From NCBI GenBank assembly GCA_020882975.1, contig JAHRFD010000015.1:1-64000 (forward strand): a DNA stretch of 64,000 nucleotides, given 5' to 3'. Below, piece after piece: positions 25,138 to 36,419 of this stretch. Position 1 is the stretch's first letter, and each line of letters opens with the position of its first letter. This DNA comes from Microcoleus sp. EPA2. GTDB taxonomy: Bacteria > Cyanobacteriota > Cyanobacteriia > Cyanobacteriales > Microcoleaceae. The position numbers and the translations under genes were made by a program. The notes under the pieces were generated by a model. That model saw only the letters and a list, made by a program, of their open reading frames with translations, had not been told where the DNA came from and searched no databases.

Positions 25138-25962
25138 ATGCAGCTTCAAGGAAAAACAGCTCTTGTGACAGGGGCTTCTCGCGGAATTGGGCGCTCCATC
25201 GCCCTAGAATTAGCCAGACAAGGCATCAAACGTTTGTTGATTGTGGCGCGCAATCGCCAGCAATTAGTTGAATTAGCGACTGAAATCGAAGTTTTGGGTG
25301 TAGAAGCAGTGCCATTAGCTTTAGACTTAACTCAGTCGGTAGCAGTGAATATTGCGATCGCCCAAGCGTGGCGAGATTGCGGCCCAATTCACCTCCTGGT
25401 CAACTGTGCAGGTGTCGCGCACCAAGCATCATTCTTACGTTCCCCAGTCCCATTGATCGAGGAAGAAATCGCCTTAAATTTACTGGGAACTTACACAGTT
25501 ACGCGCTTAATAGCCAGGAGAATGGCGGCCCAAAGAGACGGAACAATTGTCAATGTTTCGAGCTTGATGGGCAAAATTGCGGCTCCCACAATGGCAACTT
25601 ATTCGGCTACTAAATTTGCCATTTTGGGCTTCACCCAAGCTTTACGCAGCGAGTTGACAGCGTATAATGTTCGAGTCACAGCTTTGCTCCCGTCGCTAAC
25701 AGATACCGACATGGTGCGAGACTTGGAGCAATTTCGGTGGGTGGTGCCGACAACTCCCGAAAAAGTTGCCCTGGCGCTGGTGGCGGGATTGCACAAAGAC
25801 GCGCCGGAAATCTTGGTAGGATATCAAAGTCATTTAGCGGTTTGGTGTCATCGAATTGCGCCTTGGCTGCTAGATTTTGTGTTGCGGATGGCGACTCCCC
25901 AACTTTCGGATAAAGCGCGGGGCGATCGCAAATTGCGAGAGGTTTTAGCTAGCGGGCGATAA
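25138..25962 (+). CDS. Short-chain dehydrogenase/reductase
   Basis: The 274-residue protein has the classical SDR pattern: cofactor loop TGASRGIG (12-19), NCAG, and catalytic Ser-Tyr-Lys in VSSLMGK...YSATKFA. An Arg after the glycine-rich strand (VARNRQQL) suggests NADPH. The C-terminal extension (ILVGYQSHLAVWCHRIAPWL) may contact membrane or substrate. The substrate is unknown. Confidence 0.9.
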   Translation: MQLQGKTALVTGASRGIGRSIALELARQGIKRLLIVARNRQQLVELATEIEVLGVEAVPLALDLTQSVAVNIAIAQAWRDCGPIHLLVNCAGVAHQASFLRSPVPLIEEEIALNLLGTYTVTRLIARRMAAQRDGTIVNVSSLMGKIAAPTMATYSATKFAILGFTQALRSELTAYNVRVTALLPSLTDTDMVRDLEQFRWVVPTTPEKVALALVAGLHKDAPEILVGYQSHLAVWCHRIAPWLLDFVLRMATPQLSDKARGDRKLREVLASGR

Positions 25963-26038
25963 CCTTTTTAGTTTGAGGTAAACAGTTTGTAGGGTGCGCA
26001 CTGCGCACCTTACCTTTGGCAAACACTCTAACTGTTAG

Positions 26039-26341
26039 TCACTCATCCTCATCAGAAAATAGCGACGGTAAATCCCGTTCTCCCCTCAGCACCCTGATAA
26101 TTTCAATTCCACTGTCTATCGCCCGATAAAGAATAATGTAACCCATGAGAGGAAGCCCTCGCACAGAAACAGCTAGTTCCTCGTAACTACGCCCCATGTT
26201 AGGAAAGTTAATTAAATGGCGACACTTTCGATTGAATTCCTCGACAAACTGTTCTCCGGCTTCAATATTTCTAGCTGCAAAGTAATCAGAAATTTCATCT
26301 AAATCGCGACTCGCTTCTGGAGAAACAATGTAGCGACTCAT
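26039..26341 (-). CDS. parE: ParE-family toxin
   Basis: The 100-residue RelE/ParE-fold protein has the typical SPEASRDLDEISDYFAARN start, the FPNMGRSYEEL turn and the late strands GYIILYRAIDSGIEIIRVLRG. ParE toxins poison DNA gyrase. It lies 2 bp downstream of its antitoxin gene. Confidence 0.92.
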   Translation of the reverse strand: MSRYIVSPEASRDLDEISDYFAARNIEAGEQFVEEFNRKCRHLINFPNMGRSYEELAVSVRGLPLMGYIILYRAIDSGIEIIRVLRGERDLPSLFSDEDE

Positions 26342-26343
26342 CT

Positions 26344-26619
26344 TTAGTTCTCCCGCATTTTCCGAAATTTTTCCTGCAATCTTGCTATGACTATTTCTCC
26401 ATCAATCCCTTCACCGAGATCGAGTTGAGCTATTCCTGTTGATACTTTTGGTCGCGTTTCTTCTACCCATTTTTGATAGCTGTTGCTCTCTTTGGGCTCG
26501 CTGTTGTCGGCTAGGAGTTCTAATGCAGCTGCGATTACCTCCTCCGCCGAAGGATATCTGCCACTTGTAACTTGTGCTTCTATGAATTTTTGCTGCTCAG
26601 GCTTGAGAGTAATTTTCAT
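26344..26619 (-). CDS. parD: ParD-family antitoxin
   Basis: The 91-residue protein begins with a ribbon-helix-helix (MKITLKPEQQKFIEAQVTSG and YPSAEEVIAAALELL), which binds DNA and autoregulates the operon. A C-terminal toxin-binding tail follows. It precedes parE by 2 bp. Confidence 0.92.
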   Translation of the reverse strand: MKITLKPEQQKFIEAQVTSGRYPSAEEVIAAALELLADNSEPKESNSYQKWVEETRPKVSTGIAQLDLGEGIDGEIVIARLQEKFRKMREN

Positions 26620-26652
26620 GGGGTTTACCTCTGAGAACCTTTAACTATTATA

Positions 26653-29600
26653 TCATTTCCACTCGCCCTGAAGGGTAAAAGCCGCCCAATAATAGGGCGA
26701 TCGCCATTTTTCTTGCGACATCATTTCCATCTGCGCCGCCCTCAAAGCTGCCGCCGGCGCTAACTTTTCTTGCAGCATTTTCTGATAAAACTTTTGCATC
26801 AATACAGAAGTTCCTTCATCGTCCACATTCCACAAACTCACCCCTACCCGCTGCGCCCCCGCATACATAAACCCTCTGGTTAATCCCACCATTCCCTCGC
26901 CTTGAATATTCTGCCCCAGTCCCGTCTGACAAGCACTTAAAACTACCAAGTTTGCGGATAGTTTCAAGTTGAAAATATCCGTGAGGCGCAAAAAGCCATT
27001 GACAAGATTGCCATTGTCATCCACCATCGACATCATAATTCCTGACAGTTCGGGATTTTGACTGTTGGCGATGCCGTGGGTGGCAAAGTGAACGATTTGA
27101 TAATTGGCTAAACTGCCATCGGTAGCGGTAGCGCGAGTGGCCGCAAAATCAAATTGTTGAGTTCTAGCAACGGAAGGTACTAAACTTAATATTATGTCGG
27201 CTTCTTTGCGAGTAAAAGGCAGGCGTTTGGGCGGCCATGACATATTAGCAGCGCGGATCGATCGACTTAAACCGAGGTTATTTGACTCTAGCTTTTCGGT
27301 CGTTGCTTGAGTAACTGTACCCTTGACTCGTTCATCATCTAGACTGAAAACCGGATCTGCTAAAATTGCTAAAATTTGACTGGGCTGTTTTCTGTCGGCG
27401 TAATTTTGCCGGAGAATGCCGAGAGTTGAGGCGGAAGGCAAGGTAATAATTTCATTTCGAGCAATTAAGAAATTACTAGCATTTTGTTCTGCTGCCTGTG
27501 TCAGTGATAAAGCTGCAAAAGGAGTATAGTGCAGCACGCCGTCGGGAACAATTAATAGGCGTTTTTGTCCTAACTGCGCTGCGGCTGGCTGTAAAATTAA
27601 CTGACTCAAAGCTGCACTGGATTCGGCAACTTTTTGGGGAAGTTCTCTCAAACGCGGGTTAGTTACAGTGTCTCGAAAATTCTTGGCTGCTGTCTCAATA
27701 TCAACCTGTTTGGGAAGTTCGTAGCTGGTGATTCCGGTTGATGTCACAACCCACAAATAACTACGATTTTTGCCGAGGGAATATTGCAATAAAATCGTGT
27801 TTTCATCAAGAATCTGTTTTTGAATTTCTGGCAGTGTTAAAGGTTGGGGTTGGGTGAGGGAGGCATAGCGGGGACTGGTACTGCGAATTTGGGTTTGATT
27901 TTGCTGGTATTGTTGCAATAATTCCCGGCGTTTATTGTCGATTTCAGTGATTTTAGTGGGATTGGGGTTGGGACTGCTGATTGTTTCGATGCGCTGCTTT
28001 TCTGTGGTGTCTAGTTGCTGTTGCAAGCTCTTTTCTTGTTGCAGCAAATCGGGGGAAATACCCTCGCGAATGTTGGCATTACTTTCAGAGAGGAGTTCTA
28101 GGAAGCTGCGGGCTCTCGAACGTTCGCTGGCTTCTAAGGCTTTGGCATCATAACCGGATTTCGGATTAGTTTTATGCAGTTGCATTAACAAATCGATGTA
28201 GAATTGGTAGTAGTTTTGTACAGTGGCAAAGTAGGAGCTGCGGAGTTCTGGGCTGGCTATTTTGGTGCGGAGATTTTCGATGATTTCGAGAGAATATTCA
28301 ATATTTTTGAGGGCTTGGGTAAGATTGTTTAGATCGCGTTTGGCATAAGCCATGCTGTAAAGACTGAGGGCTTCCTGTGTGCGATCGCCCACAGCCCTAG
28401 ATAGGGGAAGAGACTGGTTGTAATACTCTAGCGCTTTGAGTTGTTCTCCCAATGCTGAGTAGACTAAGCCGATGTTGTTGAGGGTGCCAGCTTCTCCTGA
28501 GCGATCGCCCAGGGCCCGATATAGGTGAAGGGACTGGTTGTAATACTCTAGCGCTTTCTGTTTTTCTCCCAAATCTGAGTAGACTAAGCCGATGTTTTTG
28601 AGGGTGCCAGCTTCTTTCGCGCGATCGCCCAGGGCCCGAAATAGGGGAAGGGACTGGCTGACATACTCTAGTGATTTCTGTTGTTCTCCCAATGCTGAGT
28701 AGACACCGCCGATGTTGTTGAGGGTGGTGGCTTCCCCAGAGCGATCGCCCAGGGCCCGAAATAGGGGAAGGGACTGGCTGTAATACTCTAGGGCTTTGAG
28801 TTGTTCTCCCAATGCTAAGTAGACATTGCCGATGTTGTTGAGGGTGCCAGCTTCTCCTGAGCGATCGCCCACGGCCCGAGATAGGGGAAGAGACTGGCTG
28901 TAATACTCTAGCGCTTTCTGTTTTTCTCCCAAATCATCGTAGACTAAGCCGATGTTGTTGAGGGTGCCAGCTTCTCCTGAGCGATCGCCCACGGCCCGAC
29001 GCAGGGGAAGGGACTGGTTGTAATAATCTAGCGCTTTGAGTTTTTCTCCCAATGCTGAGTAGACACTGCCGATGCTGGTGAGGGTGGCTGCTTCTCCTGA
29101 GCGATCGCCTACTGCCCGATATAGGTGAAGGGACTGGTTGTAATACTCTAGCGCTTTGAGTTGTTCTCCCAATGCTGAGTAGACACTGCCGATGTTTTTG
29201 AGGATGGCAGCTTCTCCTGATCGCTCGCCTACTGCCCGACTCAAGGGCAGGGACTGGTTGTAATACTCTAGGGCTTTGAGTTGTTCTCCCAATGCTGAGT
29301 AGACACTGCCGATGCTGGTGAGGGTGGCTGCTTCTCCTGAGCGATCGCCCACGGCCCGAAATAGGGGCAGGGACTGGTTGTAATACTCTAGCGCTTTGAG
29401 TTGTTCTCCCAATGCTGAGTAGACATTGCCCATGTTGTTGAGGGTGGTGGCTTCTCCTGAGCGATCGCCCACGGCCCGAAATAGGGGCAGGGACTGGCTG
29501 TAATACTCTAGCGCTTTGAGTTGTTCTCCCAATGCTGAGTAGACATTGCCCATGTTGTTGAGGGTGGTGGCTTCTCCTGAGCGATCGCCCACTGCCCGAC

Positions 29601-30432
29601 TCAGGGGCTGGGACTGGCTGTAATACTCTAGGGCTTTGAGTTGTTCTCCCAATGCTGAGTAGACATTGCCCATGTTGTTGAGGGTGCCAGCTTCTCCTGA
29701 GCGATCGCCGAGAGTCCGATATAGGGGAAGAGACTGGCTGTAATACTCTAGCGCTTTGAGTTTCTCTCCCAAATTTGAGTAGACTAAGCCAATCTTGATG
29801 AGGGTGTTCGCTTCCCCTCGGCGATCGCCGAGAGTCCGATATAGGGGAAGAGACTGGCTGTAATACTCTACCGCTTTGAGTTTCTCTCCCAAATCTGAGT
29901 AAACTAAGCCGATGTTGTTGAGGATGCCAGCTTCCAGTGAGCGATCGCCCCCGGCCCGACTCAAGGGAAGGGACTGGCTGTAATACTCTAGTGCTTTCTG
30001 TTTTTCTCCCAAATCTGAGTAGACAGCGCCGATGTTGTTGAGGGCGATTGCTTCTCCTGGGGGGTCGCCCACGGCGCGACTTATAGGTAGCGACTGGCTG
30101 TAATACTCTAGCGCTTTGAGTTTTTCTCCCAAATCATCCCAGATATTACCGATGCTAGTGAGCATCACAACTTCTTTCGCGCGATCGCCCGCTTCCCGAA
30201 ACAATTTTAATGCTTCTTCCAACTTGACGAGCGCACCTCTTTTTGCTTCGGCTGTTCCTTGATTGTAGAGTTGTTCTGCTTCTTTGACAGCTTTTTGGGC
30301 AGCCTTCCTAGTGCTAATTTGTGCCGTTTGTACGGCTTTACCAACGGGTACGGTTGCTGCTACTGGCTGACTTAACTGAAGCGAAAGCGCGATCGACATT
30401 CCAGCTAAAATCAATTGAGGGCGATCGAACAT
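26653..30432 (-). CDS. Secreted TPR-CHAT protease-like protein, 15 near-identical TPRs
   Basis: The 1259-residue protein starts with a signal peptide ([20 protein letters not shown]). Fifteen 40-residue tetratricopeptide repeats of the form GDRSGEAxTLNNIGxVYSAL follow, plus a divergent sixteenth, and then a CHAT domain. The catalytic His is in HFATHGIAN and the Cys in VVLSACQTG, as in caspase-like peptidases. The ATG at 30432 follows AAGGGG and matches the start of the downstream paralogue. At DNA level the 120-bp units are strongly homogenised, and most GDR codons are GGC-GAT-CGC, embedding HIP1. It likely acts outside the cytoplasm on an unknown partner. Confidence 0.9.
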   Translation of the reverse strand: MFDRPQLILAGMSIALSLQLSQPVAATVPVGKAVQTAQISTRKAAQKAVKEAEQLYNQGTAEAKRGALVKLEEALKLFREAGDRAKEVVMLTSIGNIWDDLGEKLKALEYYSQSLPISRAVGDPPGEAIALNNIGAVYSDLGEKQKALEYYSQSLPLSRAGGDRSLEAGILNNIGLVYSDLGEKLKAVEYYSQSLPLYRTLGDRRGEANTLIKIGLVYSNLGEKLKALEYYSQSLPLYRTLGDRSGEAGTLNNMGNVYSALGEQLKALEYYSQSQPLSRAVGDRSGEATTLNNMGNVYSALGEQLKALEYYSQSLPLFRAVGDRSGEATTLNNMGNVYSALGEQLKALEYYNQSLPLFRAVGDRSGEAATLTSIGSVYSALGEQLKALEYYNQSLPLSRAVGERSGEAAILKNIGSVYSALGEQLKALEYYNQSLHLYRAVGDRSGEAATLTSIGSVYSALGEKLKALDYYNQSLPLRRAVGDRSGEAGTLNNIGLVYDDLGEKQKALEYYSQSLPLSRAVGDRSGEAGTLNNIGNVYLALGEQLKALEYYSQSLPLFRALGDRSGEATTLNNIGGVYSALGEQQKSLEYVSQSLPLFRALGDRAKEAGTLKNIGLVYSDLGEKQKALEYYNQSLHLYRALGDRSGEAGTLNNIGLVYSALGEQLKALEYYNQSLPLSRAVGDRTQEALSLYSMAYAKRDLNNLTQALKNIEYSLEIIENLRTKIASPELRSSYFATVQNYYQFYIDLLMQLHKTNPKSGYDAKALEASERSRARSFLELLSESNANIREGISPDLLQQEKSLQQQLDTTEKQRIETISSPNPNPTKITEIDNKRRELLQQYQQNQTQIRSTSPRYASLTQPQPLTLPEIQKQILDENTILLQYSLGKNRSYLWVVTSTGITSYELPKQVDIETAAKNFRDTVTNPRLRELPQKVAESSAALSQLILQPAAAQLGQKRLLIVPDGVLHYTPFAALSLTQAAEQNASNFLIARNEIITLPSASTLGILRQNYADRKQPSQILAILADPVFSLDDERVKGTVTQATTEKLESNNLGLSRSIRAANMSWPPKRLPFTRKEADIILSLVPSVARTQQFDFAATRATATDGSLANYQIVHFATHGIANSQNPELSGIMMSMVDDNGNLVNGFLRLTDIFNLKLSANLVVLSACQTGLGQNIQGEGMVGLTRGFMYAGAQRVGVSLWNVDDEGTSVLMQKFYQKMLQEKLAPAAALRAAQMEMMSQEKWRSPYYWAAFTLQGEWK

Positions 30433-30563
30433 AACTACCCCTTTGGTATTTTTTTCAATCTTAATCATTAGCCCGCTTAGTGTAAAGGCGGGAATTGATA
30501 ATTGGTAATTGGTAATTGCTTGAGAAAGTATCTCACTTACATGAATTTTTTTTAACTATCGTA

Positions 30564-33503
30564 TCACTTCCACTCCCCTTGCAGCGTAAAAGCAGACCAA
30601 TAATAGGGAGAATTCCATTTGTCCTGTTCCATCATTTCCATCTGAGCGGCTCTTAAAGCCGTGGCAGGTGATAACTTTTGTTGGAGCATTTTTTGATAAA
30701 ACTTTTGCATCAATACCGCAGTTCCTTCATCATCCACATTCCACAAACTCACCACCATTCGTTGAGTACCTGCATACATAAAACCTCTGGTTAATCCCAC
30801 CATGCCTTCGCCTTTAATATTCTGGCCAATTCCCGATTGGCAAGCACTTAAAACCACTAAATCTGCGGACAATTTTAAGTTAAAAATATCTGTGAGTCGT
30901 AAAAACCCATTCACAAGATTGCCCTTGTCATCTACCATCGACATCAGAATTCCTGACAATTCTGGATTTTTACTGTTGGCAATGCCGTGGGTTGCCAAGT
31001 GAAGGATTTGATAATTGGCCAAACGGCCATCGGTAGCAGTAGTGCGACTGGCATCAAAATCTAAATTTTGACTGCTAGAAGCTGAAGGTACTAAACTTAA
31101 GATTGTTTGGGCTTCTTGGCGGGTAAAGGGTAGGCGCTGGGGCGGCCATGCCAGATCGGAACTACGCAGCGATCGACTTAAACCCTGGTTCTGAGATTCT
31201 AACTTTTCCGTTGTTGCTGGCGTCAGCTTTCCTTTGATTCTTTCATCATCTGGACTAAAAACTGGATCGGCTAAAATTGCTAAAGTTTGAGTGGGTGGTT
31301 TTCTGTCTCCGTAATTTTGCCGGAGAATTGCGAGAGTAGAAGCGGAAGGTAAAGTGATAATTTCATGTTGGCTGATTAAGGGAAGGTAGGCATTTTGTCG
31401 GCTGCTTAGGGAAATAGTTAAAGCGGGAAAAGGGGTATAGTGTAAAATACCATCGGGAACGATTAATAAGCGTTTATCGCCTAATTGGCTGGCGGCGGGT
31501 TGTAAAATTAATTGACTGAGATTTGCACTGGCTGCGGCAACTTTTTGGGAAATATTTCTCAACCGGGGGTTGGTAACGGTGTCTCGGAAATTTCGGCTGG
31601 CGGTTTCTATCTCGGCGCGTTTTGGTAATTCATAGCTAGTTAGTCCCTTTTGGCTAATCACCCAAAGATAACTGCGGTCTTTGCCGAGGAAATATTGCAA
31701 TAAAATAGTGTTTTCATCGATAATTTGTTTCTGAATTTCTGGGAATGTTAAAGGTTTGGGTTGGGTAAGGGCTGCATACCGGGGGCTGGCGGTACGAATT
31801 TGGGTTTGAATTTGCTGATATTCTTGCAAAAGTGCGAGCTGTTGTTTGTCTATTTGTTCGATTTCCGTTGGGTTGGGATTGGGGAGGCTAACTGCTTCGA
31901 TGCGCTGTTTTTCAATGGCATTTAGTTGCTGTTGCAAGCTCTTTTCTTGTTGAAGTAAATCGGGTGCAATGCCTTCGCGAATGTTGGTGTTTGTTTCTTG
32001 GAGGAGTTCGAGGAGGCTGCGGGCTCTCGAAAGTTCGCTGGCTTCTAAGGCTTTGGTATCATAACCTAATTTAGGATGAGTTTTGTGCAGTTGCATTAAC
32101 AAGTCAATGTAAAATTCATAGTAGTCCTGTACGGTAGCAAAGTATGAGGTGCGGAGTTCAGGGCTGGTAATTTTGGTGCGGAGATTTTCGATGATTCTGA
32201 GAGAGGCTTGAATGTCCTGGAGGGCTTCGTTAAGATTATTTTGGTCGCGTTTGGTAACAGCTATATTGTAAAGGATACCAGCTTCAATCGATCGCTCGCC
32301 GATGGCCCTACTCAGGGTGAGCGACTGACTATAATACTCCAAAGCTTTCTGTTTATCTCCCACATCTGAGTACATACCCCCGATGTTGGTGAGGCTGACA
32401 GCTTCGCCCCGACGATCGCCCACTGCCAAAAGTAGGGGAAGGGATTGTTTGTAATACTCTAAAGCTGTCTGTCGATCTCCCAAATAGTTGTGGATATTAC
32501 CTATGTTGCTGAGAGTGATAGCTTCGCCGTGGCGATCGCCTACGGATCGTTTCAGCGTCAGCGATTGGGTTAAATACTCTAAAGCTTTCTGTTTTTCTCC
32601 CAAATCGTCGTAGATTCTACCAATATTGTTGAGAGTGATACCTTCGTGCCAGAGTTCGCCCAGTGCCCGAAGCAGGGGAAGGGATTGTTTGTAATACTCT
32701 AAAGCTGTTTGTTGCTCTCCCAAATAGTCATAGACAGCCCCAATGTTGTCGAGGGTAACAGCTTCCTGGGAGCGATCGCCGACGGCGCGACTCAGAGTAA
32801 GAGATTGGTTGTAATAATCTAAAGCTTTCTGTTTTTCTCCCAAATTGTCGTAGACACCCCCGATGTTGCTGAGGATACCAGCTTCGTGCCAGCGATCGCC
32901 AATAGTCCGAATTAGAGGAAGGGATTGGCTGTAATACTCTAAAGCTTTCTGTTGCTCTCCCAAATTTGAGTAAACTAAGCCTATGTTGGTGAGGGTGATA
33001 GCTTCAAGCGATCGATCGCCTAAAGTCCGACTGAGGGGAAGGGATTGGCTGTAATACTCTAAAGCTTTCTGTTTTTTTCCCAAATTGTCATAGACAGCCC
33101 CGATGTTGTTAAGGGTGATAGCTTCCTGTGAGCGATTGCTAGTAGCCCGACTCAGGGGCAGGGATTGGTTGTAATAATCTAAAGCTGTTTGTTTCTCCCC
33201 CAAATCGTCGTAGATTCTGCCAATGTTATTGAGCGTGATTGCTTCTTTGGTGCGATCGCCAGCTTCCCGATACAGCTTTAATGCTTCTTCCCATTTGGCG
33301 ATCGTACCTCTTTTTGCTTCGGCAGTTCCTTGCTGATAGAGTAGTAATCCATCATTTAATGCTTTTTGGGCCGCCTCGATACTGCTATTTTGTGCTGTTT
33401 TTACGGCTTCCTCAACAGGCGTGGCGGCTGCACCGGGCTGACTTAACTGAAGCGAAAGTCCGATTAATATACCCGCCAAAAACCATCGAGTGCGATCGAA
33501 CAT
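30564..33503 (-). CDS. Secreted TPR-CHAT protease-like protein, paralogue with 8 TPRs
   Basis: The 979-residue product repeats the design of its neighbour: a signal peptide after [20 protein letters not shown], eight 40-residue TPRs plus a divergent ninth, and a CHAT domain. The catalytic His lies in HLATHGIAN and the Cys in VVLSACQSG. The CHAT halves of the two proteins are very similar, whereas the TPR blocks differ in number and are more diverged here. The arrangement is a tandem duplication, 131 bp apart, in the same direction. Confidence 0.9.
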   Translation of the reverse strand: MFDRTRWFLAGILIGLSLQLSQPGAAATPVEEAVKTAQNSSIEAAQKALNDGLLLYQQGTAEAKRGTIAKWEEALKLYREAGDRTKEAITLNNIGRIYDDLGEKQTALDYYNQSLPLSRATSNRSQEAITLNNIGAVYDNLGKKQKALEYYSQSLPLSRTLGDRSLEAITLTNIGLVYSNLGEQQKALEYYSQSLPLIRTIGDRWHEAGILSNIGGVYDNLGEKQKALDYYNQSLTLSRAVGDRSQEAVTLDNIGAVYDYLGEQQTALEYYKQSLPLLRALGELWHEGITLNNIGRIYDDLGEKQKALEYLTQSLTLKRSVGDRHGEAITLSNIGNIHNYLGDRQTALEYYKQSLPLLLAVGDRRGEAVSLTNIGGMYSDVGDKQKALEYYSQSLTLSRAIGERSIEAGILYNIAVTKRDQNNLNEALQDIQASLRIIENLRTKITSPELRTSYFATVQDYYEFYIDLLMQLHKTHPKLGYDTKALEASELSRARSLLELLQETNTNIREGIAPDLLQQEKSLQQQLNAIEKQRIEAVSLPNPNPTEIEQIDKQQLALLQEYQQIQTQIRTASPRYAALTQPKPLTFPEIQKQIIDENTILLQYFLGKDRSYLWVISQKGLTSYELPKRAEIETASRNFRDTVTNPRLRNISQKVAAASANLSQLILQPAASQLGDKRLLIVPDGILHYTPFPALTISLSSRQNAYLPLISQHEIITLPSASTLAILRQNYGDRKPPTQTLAILADPVFSPDDERIKGKLTPATTEKLESQNQGLSRSLRSSDLAWPPQRLPFTRQEAQTILSLVPSASSSQNLDFDASRTTATDGRLANYQILHLATHGIANSKNPELSGILMSMVDDKGNLVNGFLRLTDIFNLKLSADLVVLSACQSGIGQNIKGEGMVGLTRGFMYAGTQRMVVSLWNVDDEGTAVLMQKFYQKMLQQKLSPATALRAAQMEMMEQDKWNSPYYWSAFTLQGEWK

Positions 33504-33543
33504 AGTCAGCCCTTGTGTATTTTATTTAATCTTAATCATTTTT

Positions 33544-34311
33544 TCAGTTACCCTTAACCGGATGTTGACCGTAAAAAGGCAAAGCATCCGACCAATCTGG
33601 ACGACTACCCATTTGCCACTCCAAATAAGCCAATTCTAATACGCTAGAAACCGACGCACCCAACCCGCTAGTAGCTTCAATCAACTGATAAGAATTACCC
33701 CAACCATCCAACTTTTCCTGCCAAGATTCAGGAGTCATCACCGTATCAGGAAACAACTCATTCAAACCCGAATCTTGATTAACTGAATAAACAGCCCCAA
33801 ATAATTGACCGCGCTGTGCAGGCATTTGCACCGCCACATCATCTCTCAAAAGCCCCCCCTTAATAAGGGGGGGTTGGGGGGGTTCCAATTCCAAAAGCCC
33901 CCCCTTAATAAGGGGGGGTTGGGGGGGTTCCAATTCCAAAAGCCCCCCCTTAATAAGGGGGGGTTGGGGGGGTTGTGCCCAAGCAAAAGCCGCCAAAGTT
34001 GAAATAGCAAAAATCGGAATATCCAACTGTTGAGCCAAAGTCCGGGCTGTCACCATACCAATGCGAGTCCCCGTGAAACCTCCTGGCCCCTTAGCAACTG
34101 CAATAAAAGCCAAATCCGCCCAAGTTTGCGGCTGAATAAACTCAACTAAATACTGGTGCAAATGAGTTGCTAAATCCCGATCCAAATTCCAAGTTGCAGA
34201 GCGAGATTCACCGGCAAAATTGCTGATGGCGAAACCAAGTTCGCGACTAGCTGTGTGCAAGGCTAAGCCGTATTTTTTAACTGAGGTTGCGGATTTGGGA
34301 TGGCTATTCAT
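33544..34311 (-). CDS. tsaB: tRNA threonylcarbamoyladenosine synthesis protein TsaB with a repeat insertion
   Basis: TsaB is the structural partner of TsaD in making t6A37 of tRNAs. The 255-residue protein has the actin-like-fold segments YGLALHTASRELGFAIS and VAKGPGGFTGTRIGMVTAR. Residues 113-156 are three copies of PPQPPLIKGGLLELE, encoded by a 45-bp dispersed repeat, which disrupt the family alignment but keep frame. It is an essential gene, so the inserted protein is presumably functional. The kinase gene ends 3 bp upstream, so the two are probably co-transcribed. Confidence 0.9.
   Translation of the reverse strand: MNSHPKSATSVKKYGLALHTASRELGFAISNFAGESRSATWNLDRDLATHLHQYLVEFIQPQTWADLAFIAVAKGPGGFTGTRIGMVTARTLAQQLDIPIFAISTLAAFAWAQPPQPPLIKGGLLELEPPQPPLIKGGLLELEPPQPPLIKGGLLRDDVAVQMPAQRGQLFGAVYSVNQDSGLNELFPDTVMTPESWQEKLDGWGNSYQLIEATSGLGASVSSVLELAYLEWQMGSRPDWSDALPFYGQHPVKGN
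33848..33974. repeat. Three tandem 45-bp palindromic repeats inside tsaB
   Basis: Each unit contains CCCCCCTTAATAAGGGGGGG followed by TTGGGGGGGTTCCAATTCC. Units start at 33848, 33893 and 33938, the third being shortened. The unit length is a multiple of three and is open in the tsaB frame. It also forms plus-strand open frames that are shadows. Confidence 0.92.
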
Positions 34312-34314
34312 TAT

Positions 34315-36027
34315 TTATTGATAATTTTCCTTAATAAAAAACAGAGGAGAAGCTACAACTAAGCAAGCCAAAAGAAAGCCAAATATTCCCGTATTTAAAA
34401 TCCTGGAATTTCCCATGCTTCCGGCCATCAGAAACAACAATACTAAAGTTGCAAATAAATTGTTATTCGCAAATTCTTTATTTTGGGAAACTTGATACTT
34501 GACGAACATAAAAGCCACTGAAATTATCAGGGCAAACATAGCATTAAAAATCACTATTTGAGAGCCAAAGATAAACCAAACTAAGCTAAACATCAGTAAG
34601 TCTATCCAAAACTCTTTTGTTTGCAACTTGGGCAACCAAAAATCTTGGGTAGCAAGGGGCGCGATTTGCTTAGCTAATTTATTATGACTCAGGCGAATGA
34701 TTTTATTTCTTAACTTAATCTTTGGGTCAATTTGCAATACTTGCTGCCACTCTGGCGCGCGGGAATTGTTAACTCTGCCCAACAGCTTCACGGCTGCAAC
34801 TTTATTTAACTGCAAATCGGTGAGTCTGGTGGTAATTATTTGAGCTAAGTGCGGATAATAAACGGGATTGTCTGGAGTTCTGTTGATGACGATATTCAGC
34901 TTGTGCTTGGCTTGGTTAACTTGAATTATCACATGATATGGGGCGATCGCCTCTTGCAAAGCTTGTTGAATTGCGGCGTGCTCTTGGGGACTGAACAGGG
35001 ACACACCGGGCGCAGGTGTCAGCACCCGTTCTGCGGGTTCCTCCGGCGCGTCTAAAACAGGCGAAGCCTCTAAATATACCGGTTTGGGGTTCAGTTGCCG
35101 GATGACGGCTGATACTGAACTATAGCGCCGATTGGTGGCACTTTGGAGCATGGTGTCGAGGATGCGGCCGAAATCGTCGCTAACAGCGGTTTTCAAATAA
35201 TTTCGCCACGCCCAAGTATCCTCGGTGGTGTCGAACAAATCGAAGGGGGGAATTTGAGTCAGTAAATGAATGCAGGTAACGCCCAAACTATAGATATCGC
35301 TGGCAAAAACTGCCTTACCCATCAGTTGTTCTGGGGCCGTATAAGCAGCGCTACCGATGATTGTACCAGTTGGCTGCAAGCCCGGTGCTGTTACTTTTTT
35401 AGCGGCACCAAAATCTACGAGAACAATATCTTTTTGAAACGGAGATGGTTGAAAGGAATTTTCTAGTGGTGGTAAAGGGGTTGGGGAGAGTCGGCGACGA
35501 ATAATATTTTCGGGTTTGATGTCACGGTGAATGACTTTTGATTTGTGGACAAAGTGGAGGACTGGTAATAAATCCTGGAGGATTTTACGAATTTGAGTTT
35601 CGGTGAATGCTCCTTTTTGTTCTAGTTCTTGAGCTAGGTTTTTGCCGTCTATAAATTCTTGTACTAAATATTGTCTGCCGTTTTGTTCAAAATGTGCTAA
35701 TAATTCGGGAATTTGCGGGTGTTTGCCTAATATTTGTAGCTGGGCTGCTTCTTGGTGAAATAGTCGATCGGCTTTTTCAGCGGGGTTTTTTTGGGGTAAG
35801 GATTGCTTGATGACGCACTGGGAAAAAATCTGGGGTTTGGTTTCATCTACTGCTAGGAATGTTCGACCAAAACCGCCTTGTCCGATCGGCTTTATGGTAC
35901 GGTAGCGAGATGCTGGCGAGGCTTGTGCGTCTGGAGTTAACAATAATTGTGAGCCGCAACTTTCGCACAATTCTGCATCACCGAGGTTTTGCGGATGCTG
36001 ACAAGTTGGGTTTAAGCAATAGCTCAT
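34315..36027 (-). CDS. Ser/Thr protein kinase with N-terminal zinc ribbon and C-terminal membrane segments
   Basis: The 570-residue protein begins with a zinc-ribbon (CLNPTC...CESCG). The kinase domain runs from about 42 to 310, with glycine loop IGQGGFGRTF, VIHRDIKPEN catalytic loop, VDFGAAK magnesium loop and the SAAYTAPEQ APE-like motif. The C-terminal third contains a small soluble domain and three or four hydrophobic helices (IDLLMFSLVWFIFGSQIVIF, FATLVLLFLMAG, GIFGFLLACLVVAS). The zinc-ribbon kinase layout is cyanobacterial. It lies 3 bp upstream of tsaB. Confidence 0.92.
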   Translation of the reverse strand: MSYCLNPTCQHPQNLGDAELCESCGSQLLLTPDAQASPASRYRTIKPIGQGGFGRTFLAVDETKPQIFSQCVIKQSLPQKNPAEKADRLFHQEAAQLQILGKHPQIPELLAHFEQNGRQYLVQEFIDGKNLAQELEQKGAFTETQIRKILQDLLPVLHFVHKSKVIHRDIKPENIIRRRLSPTPLPPLENSFQPSPFQKDIVLVDFGAAKKVTAPGLQPTGTIIGSAAYTAPEQLMGKAVFASDIYSLGVTCIHLLTQIPPFDLFDTTEDTWAWRNYLKTAVSDDFGRILDTMLQSATNRRYSSVSAVIRQLNPKPVYLEASPVLDAPEEPAERVLTPAPGVSLFSPQEHAAIQQALQEAIAPYHVIIQVNQAKHKLNIVINRTPDNPVYYPHLAQIITTRLTDLQLNKVAAVKLLGRVNNSRAPEWQQVLQIDPKIKLRNKIIRLSHNKLAKQIAPLATQDFWLPKLQTKEFWIDLLMFSLVWFIFGSQIVIFNAMFALIISVAFMFVKYQVSQNKEFANNNLFATLVLLFLMAGSMGNSRILNTGIFGFLLACLVVASPLFFIKENYQ

Positions 36028-36057
36028 TGGATTTTAGATTTTATATTTTAGATTATT

Positions 36058-36419
36058 GATTGGTAATTGGGAATTGGGAATTGGGAATGGGGAATTGGGG
36101 AATTGGGGAATTGGGAATTGGTTATTGGCAGCTCCAAGCGACGAAAAAATTACCAATTACCAATTACCAATTACCAATTACCAATGACTAATGACCAATG
36201 ACTAATGACCAATGACTAATGACCAATGACCAATGACCAATGACTAATGACTACTGACTAATGACTAATGACCAATGACCAATGACTAATGACCAATGAC
36301 TAATGACCAATGACCAATGACTAATGACCAATGACTAATGACCAATGACTAATGACCAATGACTAATGACCAATGACTAATGACCAATGACTACTGACTA
36401 CTGACTACTGACTACTGAC
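36058..36419. repeat. Heptamer repeat arrays (AATTGGG and TRGTCAT families) between kinase and ycf34
   Basis: At 36060-36125 the units are AATTGGG-like. At 36151-36185 they are ACCAATT. From there to 36419 alternating ACCAATG and ACTAATG heptamers run without interruption. The first and second parts are roughly complementary and could pair. The array ends directly at the ycf34 stop codon. Such arrays are short tandemly repeated sequences of filamentous cyanobacteria, not CRISPR. Confidence 0.9.

Noticed and set aside
28380-30190. Regular 120-bp repeats that could be read as a CRISPR or satellite array
   Set aside because: They are in-frame TPR units of a CHAT protein, with no spacers.
33848-33974. 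45-bp direct repeats considered as a mini CRISPR array
   Set aside because: The units are head-to-tail without spacers and are translated within tsaB.
33805-34002. Plus-strand frame encoding KPPLNKGGLGGFQFQ repeats
   Set aside because: It is the antisense shadow of the palindromic repeats in tsaB and has no start context.
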